Positions 42,149 to 51,559 of a DNA stretch of 64,000 nucleotides are shown here, piece after piece. The stretch lies in assembly GCF_018127805.1 (NCBI RefSeq), contig NZ_CP072334.1, positions 660,001-724,000 on the forward strand, written 5' to 3'. The translations under genes and the position numbers were made by a program. The notes beneath the pieces were generated by a model, which was not told where the DNA came from, ran no database searches, and worked only from the letters and a program-made list of their open reading frames with translations. How positions within the stretch are numbered: position 1 is the first letter of the stretch; each line of letters begins with the position of its first letter. The stretch comes from Prevotella sp. oral taxon 475 (GTDB lineage Bacteria > Bacteroidota > Bacteroidia > Bacteroidales > Bacteroidaceae).

Positions 42149-43813
42149 TTATCGTTGATAGAGATAGCGTTTGATACTCTTTTTGGGTGTCTTTTCAAAC
42201 TCCTCGTTATGAATTTCGATGGCGGCGAGTTTGCAGTAGGCAGGCAGTGTGGCGTTGAGTTGTTGGCGATTCTGTTCCATCAAGCTGACCAAGTCGTCAG
42301 CATTGAGTCCCAGATTCTGTGCTTCATCGTAGTCGGGGAAGACCAAACCCACGAGCTTATCGCCCTCTTGCACCACCAAACTTTCGGTAACGAGCATCAT
42401 CGAGTTGAGTTGGTCTTCTATTTCCTCGGGATAGATATTTTGTCCGTTCGATCCCAGCAACATATTCTTCGACCGACCCTTGATAAAGACGTTGCCCTGA
42501 GCATCCATCAAGCCCAAATCGCCCGTATGATACCAGCCCTCGGCATCGAGAGCCTGCTGCGTAGCCTCCTCATTTTTATAGTAGCCCAACATCGTGTTGG
42601 TGCCGCGTGCGAGAATCTCTCCAGGCGTATGCTGCGGGTCAGGACTATCTATCTTCACCTCCATATGCACCACTGGCCGTCCACAAGATGTGGGAACGAA
42701 GTCGTGATAGTCGGCATAGGTGATGATCGGAGCGCATTCTGTGGCTCCATAGCCCACGGTGAAAGGCAGGTCGATGCGTTTTAAGAAAGCCTCGATCTCA
42801 CGATTGAATGCCGCCCCACCGATAATAATCTCATAAAACCGGCCACCAAAGGCTGCGGCCACCTGCTCTTTGATTTTCTGATTCACCTTTTTACTAATGA
42901 CAGGCATATTGAGTAGCAGTCGCATCTTGTTGTTCTGAATCTTGGGGAACACCTTTTTGCGAATGATTTTCTCGATAACCAGCGGCACAGCGATAATCAC
43001 CACGGGGCGAATCTCGGCAAAAGCCTGCGCGATAATGGCCGGACTGGGGATGCGACTCAAGAAATAGATATGGCATCCGTGACAAAACTCGAAGAGAAAC
43101 TCGAACGCCATGCCATACATATGGGCCATAGGCAGAATGCTAATAACAGGATCGCCGCTCTTCACATGTGCACCGAGCACCTGAAAGGCGAAGTCGAGAT
43201 TGCCCCACAGGGCGCGATAAGGCAGCATAACGCCCTTAGAGAAGCCCGTGGTGCCACTGGTATAGTTGATGAGAGCCAGTTCGTCGGGGTGCTCTTCGAT
43301 GTAATACTGCACGTGTTCGCGACGGAAATACTTAGGATATTTCTTTCCGAAGATTTCGTTGAGATGTTCTCGGGCATAGGTAAGCTTATCGGTGCGCGAC
43401 AGCACCAAAGAATAGTCGGGCAGATAGATGATGCCTTCGAGTGCGGGCATCTTGGTTGCGTCGATCGTTGTGGCCACGACATCGCCCACAAAGAGCAGTT
43501 TTGCTTCCGAGTGATTGACGATGTTGTGCATCTGATCGGGTGTAAACTCATGCAGAACAGGCACTGCCACAGCTCCATAGGTGAGCGTAGCCAGGAAGGC
43601 CACCGCCCAACCGGCACTATTTCTCCCGGCAAGAGCCACCTTGTCGCCCCGTTTCACGCCGCTATGTTCGAAAAGGATGTGCAGCTTTTCAATCTTGCGG
43701 GCCACATCATGGTATTGCAACGTCTGTCCTTTAAAGTCGGTCAATGCATCCAAGTCCCAATTGTCTTGAATACTTTTCTGGATGTATGCGTTAAAACTCG
43801 GTATATTTTCCAT
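42149..43813 (-). CDS. AMP-binding long-chain fatty acid-CoA ligase, second copy
   Basis: The protein has 554 residues. The adenylation motifs are YTSGTTGFSKGVML (about residue 180), YGATECAPII, TGDLG and the C-terminal KGRSKNMLLGSNGQNIYPEEIE. It shares most of its sequence with the neighbouring ligase and matches the length of Bacteroidetes acyl-CoA or acyl-ACP synthetases. It activates fatty acids with ATP for lipid synthesis or recycling. It starts 12 nt after the stop of the other copy and should be cotranscribed. Confidence 0.92.
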   Translation of the reverse strand: MENIPSFNAYIQKSIQDNWDLDALTDFKGQTLQYHDVARKIEKLHILFEHSGVKRGDKVALAGRNSAGWAVAFLATLTYGAVAVPVLHEFTPDQMHNIVNHSEAKLLFVGDVVATTIDATKMPALEGIIYLPDYSLVLSRTDKLTYAREHLNEIFGKKYPKYFRREHVQYYIEEHPDELALINYTSGTTGFSKGVMLPYRALWGNLDFAFQVLGAHVKSGDPVISILPMAHMYGMAFEFLFEFCHGCHIYFLSRIPSPAIIAQAFAEIRPVVIIAVPLVIEKIIRKKVFPKIQNNKMRLLLNMPVISKKVNQKIKEQVAAAFGGRFYEIIIGGAAFNREIEAFLKRIDLPFTVGYGATECAPIITYADYHDFVPTSCGRPVVHMEVKIDSPDPQHTPGEILARGTNTMLGYYKNEEATQQALDAEGWYHTGDLGLMDAQGNVFIKGRSKNMLLGSNGQNIYPEEIEDQLNSMMLVTESLVVQEGDKLVGLVFPDYDEAQNLGLNADDLVSLMEQNRQQLNATLPAYCKLAAIEIHNEEFEKTPKKSIKRYLYQR

Positions 43814-43825
43814 TTTATTGGTGTG

Positions 43826-45490
43826 TTAGAGATGTTGGTATAAATAGCGTTTGATGCTGCGTTTGGGTGTCTTTTCAAATTCGGTCTCGTGCAGACGGAT
43901 GGCCGACAGTTTGCAATAAGAAGGGAGAAGCAGGTTCAGCTCCTGTCGATTCTGCTCCATCACGCCCTCGAGGTCGTCGACAGAGAGGCCGAGAGCCTCC
44001 ATCTCGTCGGTGTCGGGATAGACCAAGCCCACCAATCGTTCGCCTTCCTGCACCACGAGGCTTTCGTTCACCATCGCCATCGAGTTGAGTTGGTTTTCAA
44101 TCTCTTCGGGAAAGACGTTCTGCCCATTCGAACCGAGCAACATATTCTTGATTCTTCCACGAATAAAGATATGTCCGTCGGCACTCATCGTGGCCAAATC
44201 GCCCGTGTGGAACCAGCCTTCCTCGTCGATCACCTGGCGAGTGGCCTCCTCGTTTTTATAATATCCGTGCATCACGTTGAGGCCTCGTGTCACGATTTCG
44301 CCCGGAACGTCGGCCGAAACACTGCCTGCAATCTTCACGTCCATATGTCTGACGGGCATACCGCAAGAGCCGGGCACGAATTTCTTGTGGTCGGTAAAAG
44401 TAATCACCGGTGCCGTCTCCGTCGTTCCATACACGATGGTGATGGGAAAGCCGATAGACGTAAGAAACTCTTCTATCTCTTTATTCAGACTGGCACCGCC
44501 GACAATCACCTCATAGACGTTCCCACCGAACACATCGCGCACCATTTCGCACAGCCGTTGCCGCACTTTCCGACCGATAACCGGCATGTTCAGCAACAGT
44601 TTTACCCGATTGTTCTGTACCTGTGGGAAGATTTTCTTGCGCACAATCTTGTCTACCATCAACGGAACGGCAGACACCAGCGCGGGTCGCACCTGCTGCA
44701 AAGCCTCGACGATGAGCGTTGGCGAGGGTTGACGGGTGATAAAGAAGTTGTGCGCCCCGATGCAGAAAGCCAAAAGAAACTCGAACATCTGCCCATACAT
44801 ATGCGCCATGGGCAGAATGCTCAAGAAGTGGCATCCCCGCGGGAGGTGAGGCGCGATGTCATGGAGCAGAAAGTCGAGATTGCCCCATAAGGCCCTGTAG
44901 GGCAACATCACCCCTTTTGAGAAGCCCGTCGTACCGCTTGTATAGTTGATCAAGGCCAATTCTTCTGCCGTGTCTCGATGATAGGCCACGTGTTTCTTGC
45001 GGAAATATTTGGGATATTTCTTTCCGAACAGTTCATTGAGGTGTTCGCGAGCAAAGGAAAGTCGCTCGGAGCGGCTCGCCAGCAGAGAGAAGTCGGGCAG
45101 ATAGATCAGTGCTTCAATGCCCGGCATAGGCTCTGGCTGAATATGAGGAGCCACAAGGTCGCCCACGAGCAGCAGTTTCGCCTCCGAATGGTTCACGATA
45201 TGATAAATCTGATCGGGCGTAAACTCGCTCTGTATCGGCACTGCCACCGCCCCATAGGTGAGCGTAGCCAGAAAGGTCACGGCCCAATGTGCGCTGTTTC
45301 GCCCGCAGATGGCAATCTTGTCGCCCTTGCAGAGTCCGCCATTTTCGAACAGGATGTGCAGTTTTTCAATCTTTCTGGCCACATCGTGAAACTGTAATGT
45401 CCGGCCTTTATAGTCGGTCAGGGCATCTTGTTCCCAATGTTCTGTGATGCTTCTTTCGATATACGAATTGAAGCTCGGTATCTCTTTCAT
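43826..45490 (-). CDS. AMP-binding long-chain fatty acid-CoA ligase, first copy
   Basis: The protein has 554 residues (start at 45490, MKEIPSFNSY, chosen to match MENIPSFNAY of its neighbour; an ATG at 45499 is three codons longer). Motifs: YTSGTTGFSKGVML, YGTTETAPVI, TGDLATM and RGRIKNMLLGSNGQN. It and the downstream copy are tandem duplicates that have diverged mainly in the acyl-binding region, suggesting different chain lengths. A strong promoter is at 45514-45545. Confidence 0.93.
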   Translation of the reverse strand: MKEIPSFNSYIERSITEHWEQDALTDYKGRTLQFHDVARKIEKLHILFENGGLCKGDKIAICGRNSAHWAVTFLATLTYGAVAVPIQSEFTPDQIYHIVNHSEAKLLLVGDLVAPHIQPEPMPGIEALIYLPDFSLLASRSERLSFAREHLNELFGKKYPKYFRKKHVAYHRDTAEELALINYTSGTTGFSKGVMLPYRALWGNLDFLLHDIAPHLPRGCHFLSILPMAHMYGQMFEFLLAFCIGAHNFFITRQPSPTLIVEALQQVRPALVSAVPLMVDKIVRKKIFPQVQNNRVKLLLNMPVIGRKVRQRLCEMVRDVFGGNVYEVIVGGASLNKEIEEFLTSIGFPITIVYGTTETAPVITFTDHKKFVPGSCGMPVRHMDVKIAGSVSADVPGEIVTRGLNVMHGYYKNEEATRQVIDEEGWFHTGDLATMSADGHIFIRGRIKNMLLGSNGQNVFPEEIENQLNSMAMVNESLVVQEGERLVGLVYPDTDEMEALGLSVDDLEGVMEQNRQELNLLLPSYCKLSAIRLHETEFEKTPKRSIKRYLYQHL

Positions 45491-45513
45491 TGCACACATT
45501 TCAAAATTCTGTG

Positions 45514-45545
45514 CAAAGGTACAGTCTTATCTGCGCATTTCCAAA
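45514..45545 (-). promoter_or_regulatory. Promoter for the ligase pair
   Basis: On the minus strand TTTG (45545-45542), a 20-nt gap, then TACCTTTG (45521-45514). An exact match, 24 nt before the start codon. Confidence 0.9.
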
Positions 45546-45670
45546 ACTTATGTGCAGTTTTGTATACGGTAAAAAAACAAGAGAATTCATAACGCACGGC
45601 ATGCATCGATTCTCTCTCGTTGAGCCTAACATGAGTTTAATTGTCAATTCTCAATCGCCAATCACGATTT

Positions 45671-45753
45671 CATCTCTTACCTTTTGCATGGCATTCTCTT
45701 AGCTTTTGAAGTCTGTTTTCTTAGCTTTTGGCTTCTAAAAGCTTAGCTTTTAC
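45671..45753. repeat. 22-bp-family repeat, inverted orientation
   Basis: CATCTCTTACCTTTTGCATGG, then ATTCTCTTAGCTTTTG, then TTTTCTTAGCTTTTG, and finally a joined AAAAGCTTAGCTTTT palindrome. It lies between the divergent ligase and aminotransferase genes; the rest of 45546-45870 holds no gene. Confidence 0.9.
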
Positions 45754-45874
45754 AGATCGTTCCGCAAATGTTTAATAATCAACAAGTTACAGTGCTTACC
45801 CAAAAAGAAAAAGACGTGTCTGCAGAAGAGTGAACCAGCGTTTTATCAAAGAACAAAAAATAAAGACAATTTTC

Positions 45875-45907
45875 TTTCGCCGCAATCAATATAATTAAGT
45901 AAATTTG
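45875..45907 (+). promoter_or_regulatory. Promoter for the aminotransferase gene
   Basis: TTTC (45875-45878), a 21-nt gap, then TAAATTTG (45900-45907). The leader is about 16 nt. Confidence 0.7.
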
Positions 45908-45929
45908 CATATCTAACTTTCAAAATACA

Positions 45930-47129
45930 ATGTATATGGCACAATTATCTGACAGACTCAACCGACTTTCACCCTCTGCCACCTTGGCCATGTCGCAGAA
46001 AAGCAGCGAGATGAAAGCCCAAGGGATAGATGTCATCAACCTGAGCGTGGGCGAACCCGACTTCCCTACGCCCGACAACATCAAGGCTGCGGCCAAAAAA
46101 GCCGTGGATGAAAACTACTCGAAGTATTCTCCTGTCCCTGGCTACGCAGAACTGAGACGGGCAATTGTGGCCAAATTGAAAAGAGAAAACCAACTGGAAT
46201 ATACCGTAGACGAGGTGATGACCTCTAATGGAGCCAAGCAATGCGTCTGCAATGCGGTGATGGCTTTGGTCAATTCGGGCGACGAAGTGATTATCCCTGC
46301 GCCCTACTGGGTGAGCTACCCTCAGATGGTGAAGCTGGCCGGAGGAAATCCTATCTATGTGAACGCCGGATTTGAACAAAACTTCAAGATGACACCCGAG
46401 CAGCTGGAAGCTGCTATCACGCCGAAAACCAAACTGTTGATACTCTGCTCGCCCAGTAATCCAACAGGTAGCGTATACTCCAAAGCCGAACTAAAAGCAT
46501 TGGCAGAGGTAATCAAACGACACGAGAATCTGTTCGTTCTGGCAGATGAGATCTACGAACACATTATTTATATAGGGAACCATGAGAGCATCGCTCAGTT
46601 TGAAGGAATGAAAGAACGCACCATCATCGTCAACGGGGTGTCGAAAGCCTACGCCATGACGGGTTGGAGAATCGGTTTCATGGCGGCCCCGGAGTGGATT
46701 GTGAAAGGCTGCAACAAACTGCAAGGGCAGTATACCAGCGGTGCGTGCTCTGTGAGTCAGAAGGCGGCAGAGGCAGCTTACACCCTCGATCAAGGCTGCG
46801 TGGAAGACATGCGCCTGGCTTTTGAACGGCGAAGAAATCTCACCGTGAAGCTGGCTAAAGACATTCCGGGCTTGGAAGTGAACGTGCCCGAGGGGGCTTT
46901 CTATCTGTTCCCCAAGTGCAGCAGCTTCTTTGGTAAACGTTTCGATGGTTATGCGATTAACAATGCTTCCGACTTTGCCATGTACCTCCTCGAAGTGGGA
47001 CACGTGGCAACAGTGGGTGGCGATGCCTTTGGCGACCCCGAATGCTTCAGAATCAGCTATGCCACCAGCGATGACAACATCCGCGAGGCCATGAAACGCA
47101 TCAAAGAAGCCCTGGCACAGTTGAGATAA
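45930..47129 (+). CDS. Pyridoxal-phosphate aspartate aminotransferase
   Basis: The protein has 399 residues, class I aminotransferase type Ib. Key points: NLSVGEPDFPTP at residue 30, YSPVPGYAELRRAI, the PLP Asp/Tyr region ADEIYEH, the Schiff-base Lys in NGVSKAYAMTGWRIGF and the C-terminal Arg in FRISYATSDD. It moves an amino group between aspartate and 2-oxoglutarate; some relatives use prephenate. It is transcribed alone; I see no terminator hairpin downstream. Confidence 0.93.
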   Translation: MYMAQLSDRLNRLSPSATLAMSQKSSEMKAQGIDVINLSVGEPDFPTPDNIKAAAKKAVDENYSKYSPVPGYAELRRAIVAKLKRENQLEYTVDEVMTSNGAKQCVCNAVMALVNSGDEVIIPAPYWVSYPQMVKLAGGNPIYVNAGFEQNFKMTPEQLEAAITPKTKLLILCSPSNPTGSVYSKAELKALAEVIKRHENLFVLADEIYEHIIYIGNHESIAQFEGMKERTIIVNGVSKAYAMTGWRIGFMAAPEWIVKGCNKLQGQYTSGACSVSQKAAEAAYTLDQGCVEDMRLAFERRRNLTVKLAKDIPGLEVNVPEGAFYLFPKCSSFFGKRFDGYAINNASDFAMYLLEVGHVATVGGDAFGDPECFRISYATSDDNIREAMKRIKEALAQLR

Positions 47130-47352
47130 AACGACGGTTTTCAGTCTCGATGCAGTCTGGTGGGCGGTGTCTGTGCGCTCCGTTTCTGCTCCCAGGATCC
47201 ATCTTTTGGTATGACGAAGCAGCACTTAAGGTGTTAATAGGATAGGAAAAGCGATAGAACACTAACAAATGGCAGGCAAATCAGAACATAAAACTGCTAA
47301 TTGCGCAAAACAAGCCCTACTTTCGCAGCTTTTACCCGTTAAAACTTCTTAA

Positions 47353-47387
47353 TTGAGTTCCGCATTATGTATAAATTATTATCTTTG
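47353..47387 (+). promoter_or_regulatory. Probable promoter of the exbB-tonB operon
   Basis: TTG (47353-47355) and TATCTTTG (47380-47387). The spacing is longer than usual. The rest of the 47130-47507 gap shows only AT-rich sequence and no gene. Confidence 0.4.
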
Positions 47388-47507
47388 CGAAACCATTAAG
47401 GGCGTTATTCCCTAAATGTGCAAAGGAAAAGGCATGAGCCGAACACCTCTCAAAGACAAATATAAGCTTAAATATTTATTAACAATTTAAAAATTAAACA
47501 TTCAATT

Positions 47508-48338
47508 ATGGCAACACAAAAGACAGCCAGCCCTGCTAAAAAATCACAGGGCTTTCAAGGTATTAGAGCAGCATTTTGGGTAATCGTTTGCTGTTTCATC
47601 GTAGCAGCATGCTTCTTCAAGTTCTATCTTGGCAATCCTATTCACTTCCAAGGTGGCGATCCCGAAGGACATCCGCTGGACATCTGGGGCACCATTTACA
47701 AAGGTGGTTTGGTGGTTCCGGTGATTCAGACCTTGCTCTTGACCGTGCTTGCACTCTCTGTAGAGCGTTGGTTGGCTCTGCGTAATGCTTTCGGAAGAGG
47801 CTCCTTGACCAAGTTCGTGGTGAACATCAAAGCCGCCCTCAATGAGAAAGACTTCAACAAGGCACAACAGCTCTGCGACAAGCAGAAAGGCTCTGTAGCC
47901 AATGTCGTATCTGCTTCGCTGAACGCTTACAAGATGATGGAAGCAGCAACCGGCATTAAGAAAGCCCAGAAGATCGCTAAGATTCAGCAGGCTCACGAAG
48001 AAGCTACACAGCTCGAAATGCCTACGCTGCAGATGAACCTCCCGATTCTCGCCACTTTGGTAACACTGGGTACGCTGACGGGTCTTCTCGGTACGGTAAC
48101 GGGTATGATCAAATCGTTCCAGGCTTTGGCTGCCGGTGGTGGTGGCGACTCTCTCGCATTGTCTGCCGGTATTTCTGAGGCTCTGATCAATACGGCCTTC
48201 GGTATCACAACATCTTGGTTTGCTGTTATTTCTTATGGCTTCTTTACCAATAAGATTGACAAGCTGACTTACGCCGTTGATGAGGTTGGTTATTCTATTG
48301 CTCAGACATACGAAGCCAATCACGAAGACGAAGTTTAA
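47508..48338 (+). CDS. exbB: MotA/TolQ/ExbB proton channel protein
   Basis: The protein has 276 residues with three membrane spans: one near residues 22-42, one near 68-85, and the long conserved pair around LATLVTLGTLTGLLGTVTGMIKSF and SEALINTAFGIT. The N-terminal cytosolic part is short, as in Bacteroidetes ExbB. With ExbD it forms the inner-membrane proton channel that powers TonB-dependent transport. It is the first gene of the six-gene cluster ending at 52978. Confidence 0.95.
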   Translation: MATQKTASPAKKSQGFQGIRAAFWVIVCCFIVAACFFKFYLGNPIHFQGGDPEGHPLDIWGTIYKGGLVVPVIQTLLLTVLALSVERWLALRNAFGRGSLTKFVVNIKAALNEKDFNKAQQLCDKQKGSVANVVSASLNAYKMMEAATGIKKAQKIAKIQQAHEEATQLEMPTLQMNLPILATLVTLGTLTGLLGTVTGMIKSFQALAAGGGGDSLALSAGISEALINTAFGITTSWFAVISYGFFTNKIDKLTYAVDEVGYSIAQTYEANHEDEV

Positions 48339-48369
48339 TTTTTACTAACCCTTTAATCCTTATATCACT

Positions 48370-48981
48370 ATGGGTAAAGTAAAAATTAAGAAGAAGTCTA
48401 CTTGGATAGACATGACTCCGATGAGCGACGTCATGGTACTTCTGCTGACGTTCTTCATGTTGACCTCAACATTTGTAAAGAACGAACCGGTAAAAGTTGT
48501 GACGCCAGGCTCGGTATCGGAAATCAAAGTCCCCGAGAAGAATGTTTTGAATATCTTGGTCGATAAAACCGGGAAGATATTCATGAGCATGGACAACCAA
48601 AACGACACACAAGCCGTTCTTGAAGGGATGGCTGGTCAATTTGGTGTAGAGCTGACAAAGGCCCAGATGCATAAGTTCAAGAAAGACGCTATGTGGGGGG
48701 TACCCATGAGCGACCTCTCTTCTTATCTCAGTCTTTCTGAAACAGAGATGGCTGGTGAACTGAAAAATCATGGCATCCCTACAGACAGTATCGACGGCAA
48801 AAAGAGTGAGTTCCAACTCTGGGTAGAACAAGCTCGCACTCAAAACCCTGATGTCAAACTCGCCATCAAGGCAGACGAGAGTACTCCGTACGCTGTTGTG
48901 AAGAAAGTAATGTCAGAACTACAGGACATGAGTGAGAACCGGTACTATTTGATTACATCGTACAAAAAGGTGGAGGAATAA
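48370..48981 (+). CDS. exbD: ExbD biopolymer transport protein, first copy
   Basis: The protein has 203 residues. The single membrane span contains the proton-carrying Asp in MTPMSDVMVLLLTFFML (about residue 20). The periplasmic part is longer than in E. coli ExbD (141) with an insertion around residues 90-140. Together with the second copy it forms the unusual two-ExbD set found in Bacteroidetes. It lies 31 nt after exbB and 3 nt before the next exbD. Confidence 0.93.
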   Translation: MGKVKIKKKSTWIDMTPMSDVMVLLLTFFMLTSTFVKNEPVKVVTPGSVSEIKVPEKNVLNILVDKTGKIFMSMDNQNDTQAVLEGMAGQFGVELTKAQMHKFKKDAMWGVPMSDLSSYLSLSETEMAGELKNHGIPTDSIDGKKSEFQLWVEQARTQNPDVKLAIKADESTPYAVVKKVMSELQDMSENRYYLITSYKKVEE

Positions 48982-48984
48982 AGA

Positions 48985-49644
48985 ATGGCAGAATTAGTTG
49001 AACAAGGCAAAGGCGGCGGAAAACAAAAAAAGAAAGACGTCCGCGTTGACTTCACCCCTATGGTGGACATGATGATGCTTCTTATCACGTTCTTCATGCT
49101 TTGTACCTCGCTGGCTAAGCCACAGACGATGGAATTGAGTATGCCGAGTAACGATAAGAACATGCAAGATGCAGATAAGTCGGTAACAAAGGCTTCACAG
49201 ACCATTACGATCTATGTAGCCGGAAACAACAAGATTTATCACGTCGATGGATTGCCCAATTACAGCGATCCCTCCATTCTTCAAGAAACGACATGGGGCG
49301 CAGACGGTATTCGTAAAGTGCTCCAGAATCACCAAACGGAAGACGGATCGATTCCTGTTCAGGCAATTATGGCTGCTAAGAGAAAACTGGATCAAAAGAA
49401 GTTGAACGACTCCAAATTTACACAGGCAGAGTACGATAAGGCTCTTTCCAAAATTAAAGGCGGAGAAGTGGATGGGCAGAAAATCCCAACCTTGACCATT
49501 ATCATCAAGGCCACCGATAAAGCTTCTTACAAGAACTTGGTAGATGTTCTCGACGAAATGCAGATATGCAGTATTGGTAAGTATGTCATTGACAAAATCA
49601 ATCCCCAGGATCTTGAGCTTCTCAAGAAACGAGGAATTGAGTAA
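48985..49644 (+). CDS. exbD: ExbD biopolymer transport protein, second copy
   Basis: The protein has 219 residues. A Lys-rich N terminus (KQKKKDVRVD) leads into FTPMVDMMMLLITFFML with the Asp. A long periplasmic domain follows, ending in KATDKASYKNLVDVLDEMQICSIGKYVI. The two ExbD proteins probably occupy the two different positions of the ExbD dimer inside the ExbB pore. It starts 3 nt after the first copy. Confidence 0.93.
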   Translation: MAELVEQGKGGGKQKKKDVRVDFTPMVDMMMLLITFFMLCTSLAKPQTMELSMPSNDKNMQDADKSVTKASQTITIYVAGNNKIYHVDGLPNYSDPSILQETTWGADGIRKVLQNHQTEDGSIPVQAIMAAKRKLDQKKLNDSKFTQAEYDKALSKIKGGEVDGQKIPTLTIIIKATDKASYKNLVDVLDEMQICSIGKYVIDKINPQDLELLKKRGIE

Positions 49645-49685
49645 TGTTGTGACCTCATTAATTAATAATTAAAAAGGAAAGAACA

Positions 49686-50519
49686 ATGTCAAAGATAGAT
49701 TTGGTTGCAGGCGATTGGGTCGACTTGGTGTTTGAAGGTAAGAACCAAGCTTATGGTGCTTACAAACTCCGCAAGGGAACTACCAAGCGAAACATTATCG
49801 CTATGTTCGCTGTACTTGCTGCTGCTGTAGTCCTGTTCTCGTTCGTTGCAATTAAAAGCGTGATAGAAGCGAATCAGAAGGCAGTCGCCGTTACACAGGC
49901 CAACGAACTTTCTGCTCTTGATAAGGTAAAGAAGAAAGCAGAGGTAAAACAGAAACCGAAAGTGAATGTTGAACCCGAGAAAGTGGTTGAACGTGTGAAA
50001 AGCTCGGTGAAGTTTACCGCACCTGTTATCAAGAAAGATAGTGAAGTAAAACCTGAAGACGAGCTGAAGACGCAAGAAGAGATTATGACCACCAAAACCG
50101 CTATCGGTGCGCTTGATGTAAAGGGTAACGATGACGCTAATGGTGAAGTACTCAAGATTAAGGAAGTGGTGGCACAACCTGAGCCCAAACCCGAAGTGGA
50201 AACAAAGATCTTCGAGGTGGTGGAGCAAATGCCTACCTTCCCCGGAGGCGATGCTGCCTTAATGGAATTCTTGAGAAAGAACGTTGTATATCCCGTTGTA
50301 GCACAAGAGAACGGTGTTCAGGGACGTGTCGTTATCTCGTTCGTTGTAGAGCGTGATGGCTCTATCACCGACGTGAAGGTGGCTCGTTCCGTAGACCCTT
50401 CATTGGATAGAGAAGCAGCCCGTGTGGTAAAGAGCATGCCTAACTGGATTCCCGGTAAGCAAAATGGCTCTTCTGTACGTGTGAAGTACAACGTTCCGGT
50501 GTCATTCAGATTGCAATAA
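49686..50519 (+). CDS. tonB: Energy transducer TonB
   Basis: The protein has 277 residues. An N-terminal cytosolic segment (about 1-35) precedes the membrane span (about 36-58), then a Lys/Glu/Val/Pro-rich spacer (60-180). The C-terminal domain (185-277) has MPTFPGGDAALMEFLRKN, GRVVISFVVERDGSITDV and VPVSFRLQ, the Bacteroidetes TonB form. It carries proton-motive energy to outer-membrane receptors such as the one at 34987. The long cytosolic N-terminal segment is typical of this phylum. Confidence 0.95.
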   Translation: MSKIDLVAGDWVDLVFEGKNQAYGAYKLRKGTTKRNIIAMFAVLAAAVVLFSFVAIKSVIEANQKAVAVTQANELSALDKVKKKAEVKQKPKVNVEPEKVVERVKSSVKFTAPVIKKDSEVKPEDELKTQEEIMTTKTAIGALDVKGNDDANGEVLKIKEVVAQPEPKPEVETKIFEVVEQMPTFPGGDAALMEFLRKNVVYPVVAQENGVQGRVVISFVVERDGSITDVKVARSVDPSLDREAARVVKSMPNWIPGKQNGSSVRVKYNVPVSFRLQ

Positions 50520-50528
50520 CAGGCTTTT

Positions 50529-51488
50529 ATGAAGAAATACACATCTTACATCTTAGTAGGATTAACACTGTGTGCTTACGTCTTGGCTTCCTGCGGAGAG
50601 CGGAAGCGCAAAGACGGGCGGACAGATACATATTCGTCAGGGGTGATTCGTTTCGCCTCTGACGAAAGTTTTAGTCCCATTATCGACGAAGAACGGAATA
50701 TTTTTCAGTCTACATATCCAAATGCAAAAGTAAATCCCATTTACACAAACGAGTCGGATGGGATTAATCGGCTTCTTAAAGGCAGCGTGAATTTGGTCAT
50801 CACCAGTCGCGACCTAAAGAAAGCAGAATATCAAAACTTTATCGATCGACAGTTCCGTCCACAGACCATCAAACTGGCATACGACGGATTGGCGTTGATT
50901 GTTAACAAAAACAATAACGATACTTGCATCTCTGTGAAAGATTTTGCCAGAGTGCTGAGAGGAGAAGTAAGAACGTGGGCCGATTTATTCCCCGGTTCGA
51001 AAAGAGGAGACATTATTGTAGTCTTCGATAACAGAAAGTCGAGCACTGTACACTTTGTCGAAGACTCGGTGTTAGGTGGGAAACCGATCATCAATCCCAA
51101 TGCGGTGGCTACTAACAAGACTGCAGAAGTGATCGACTACGTGGAAAAAACACCAGGCGCCATAGGTATTATCGGTAGTAATTGGCTGAACGATAAGCGA
51201 GATACCACCAACCTCACCTTTAACAAGAACATTCGTTTAATGTCGGTAAGCAAAAAAGACAAGGGCACACCTGCCAATAGTTGGAAGCCTTACCAATATT
51301 ATATATATAACGGGAATTATCCCTTGATTCGCACGATCTATGCCTTATTGAACGACCCTTACAACGGATTGCCTTGGGGATTTGCCCAATTCATTGCCTC
51401 ACCAAAGGGACAAATGATTATTCTTAAGTCGGGGTTGCTGCCCGTACAGGGTAACATAACCATAAGGGATGTTAATGTTAATCAATAG
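50529..51488 (+). CDS. PstS-like substrate-binding lipoprotein
   Basis: The protein has 319 residues. A lipoprotein signal ends in VLASCGER. The fold is PstS-type (PBP-like): FASDESFSPIIDEER, LVITSRDLKKAEY, NPNAVATNKTAEVIDYVEKTPGAIGIIG. No Pst permease genes lie nearby; the gene sits 9 nt after tonB, so it may serve a TonB-linked task rather than phosphate import. Phosphate-like binding is inferred from fold only. Confidence 0.85.
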   Translation: MKKYTSYILVGLTLCAYVLASCGERKRKDGRTDTYSSGVIRFASDESFSPIIDEERNIFQSTYPNAKVNPIYTNESDGINRLLKGSVNLVITSRDLKKAEYQNFIDRQFRPQTIKLAYDGLALIVNKNNNDTCISVKDFARVLRGEVRTWADLFPGSKRGDIIVVFDNRKSSTVHFVEDSVLGGKPIINPNAVATNKTAEVIDYVEKTPGAIGIIGSNWLNDKRDTTNLTFNKNIRLMSVSKKDKGTPANSWKPYQYYIYNGNYPLIRTIYALLNDPYNGLPWGFAQFIASPKGQMIILKSGLLPVQGNITIRDVNVNQ

Positions 51489-51559
51489 ACAAAACATTTA
51501 TCGCCCTGCTACGTCTTAATAACAATCAACATGTTGAACAAACTTTAGAAAATAAGATT

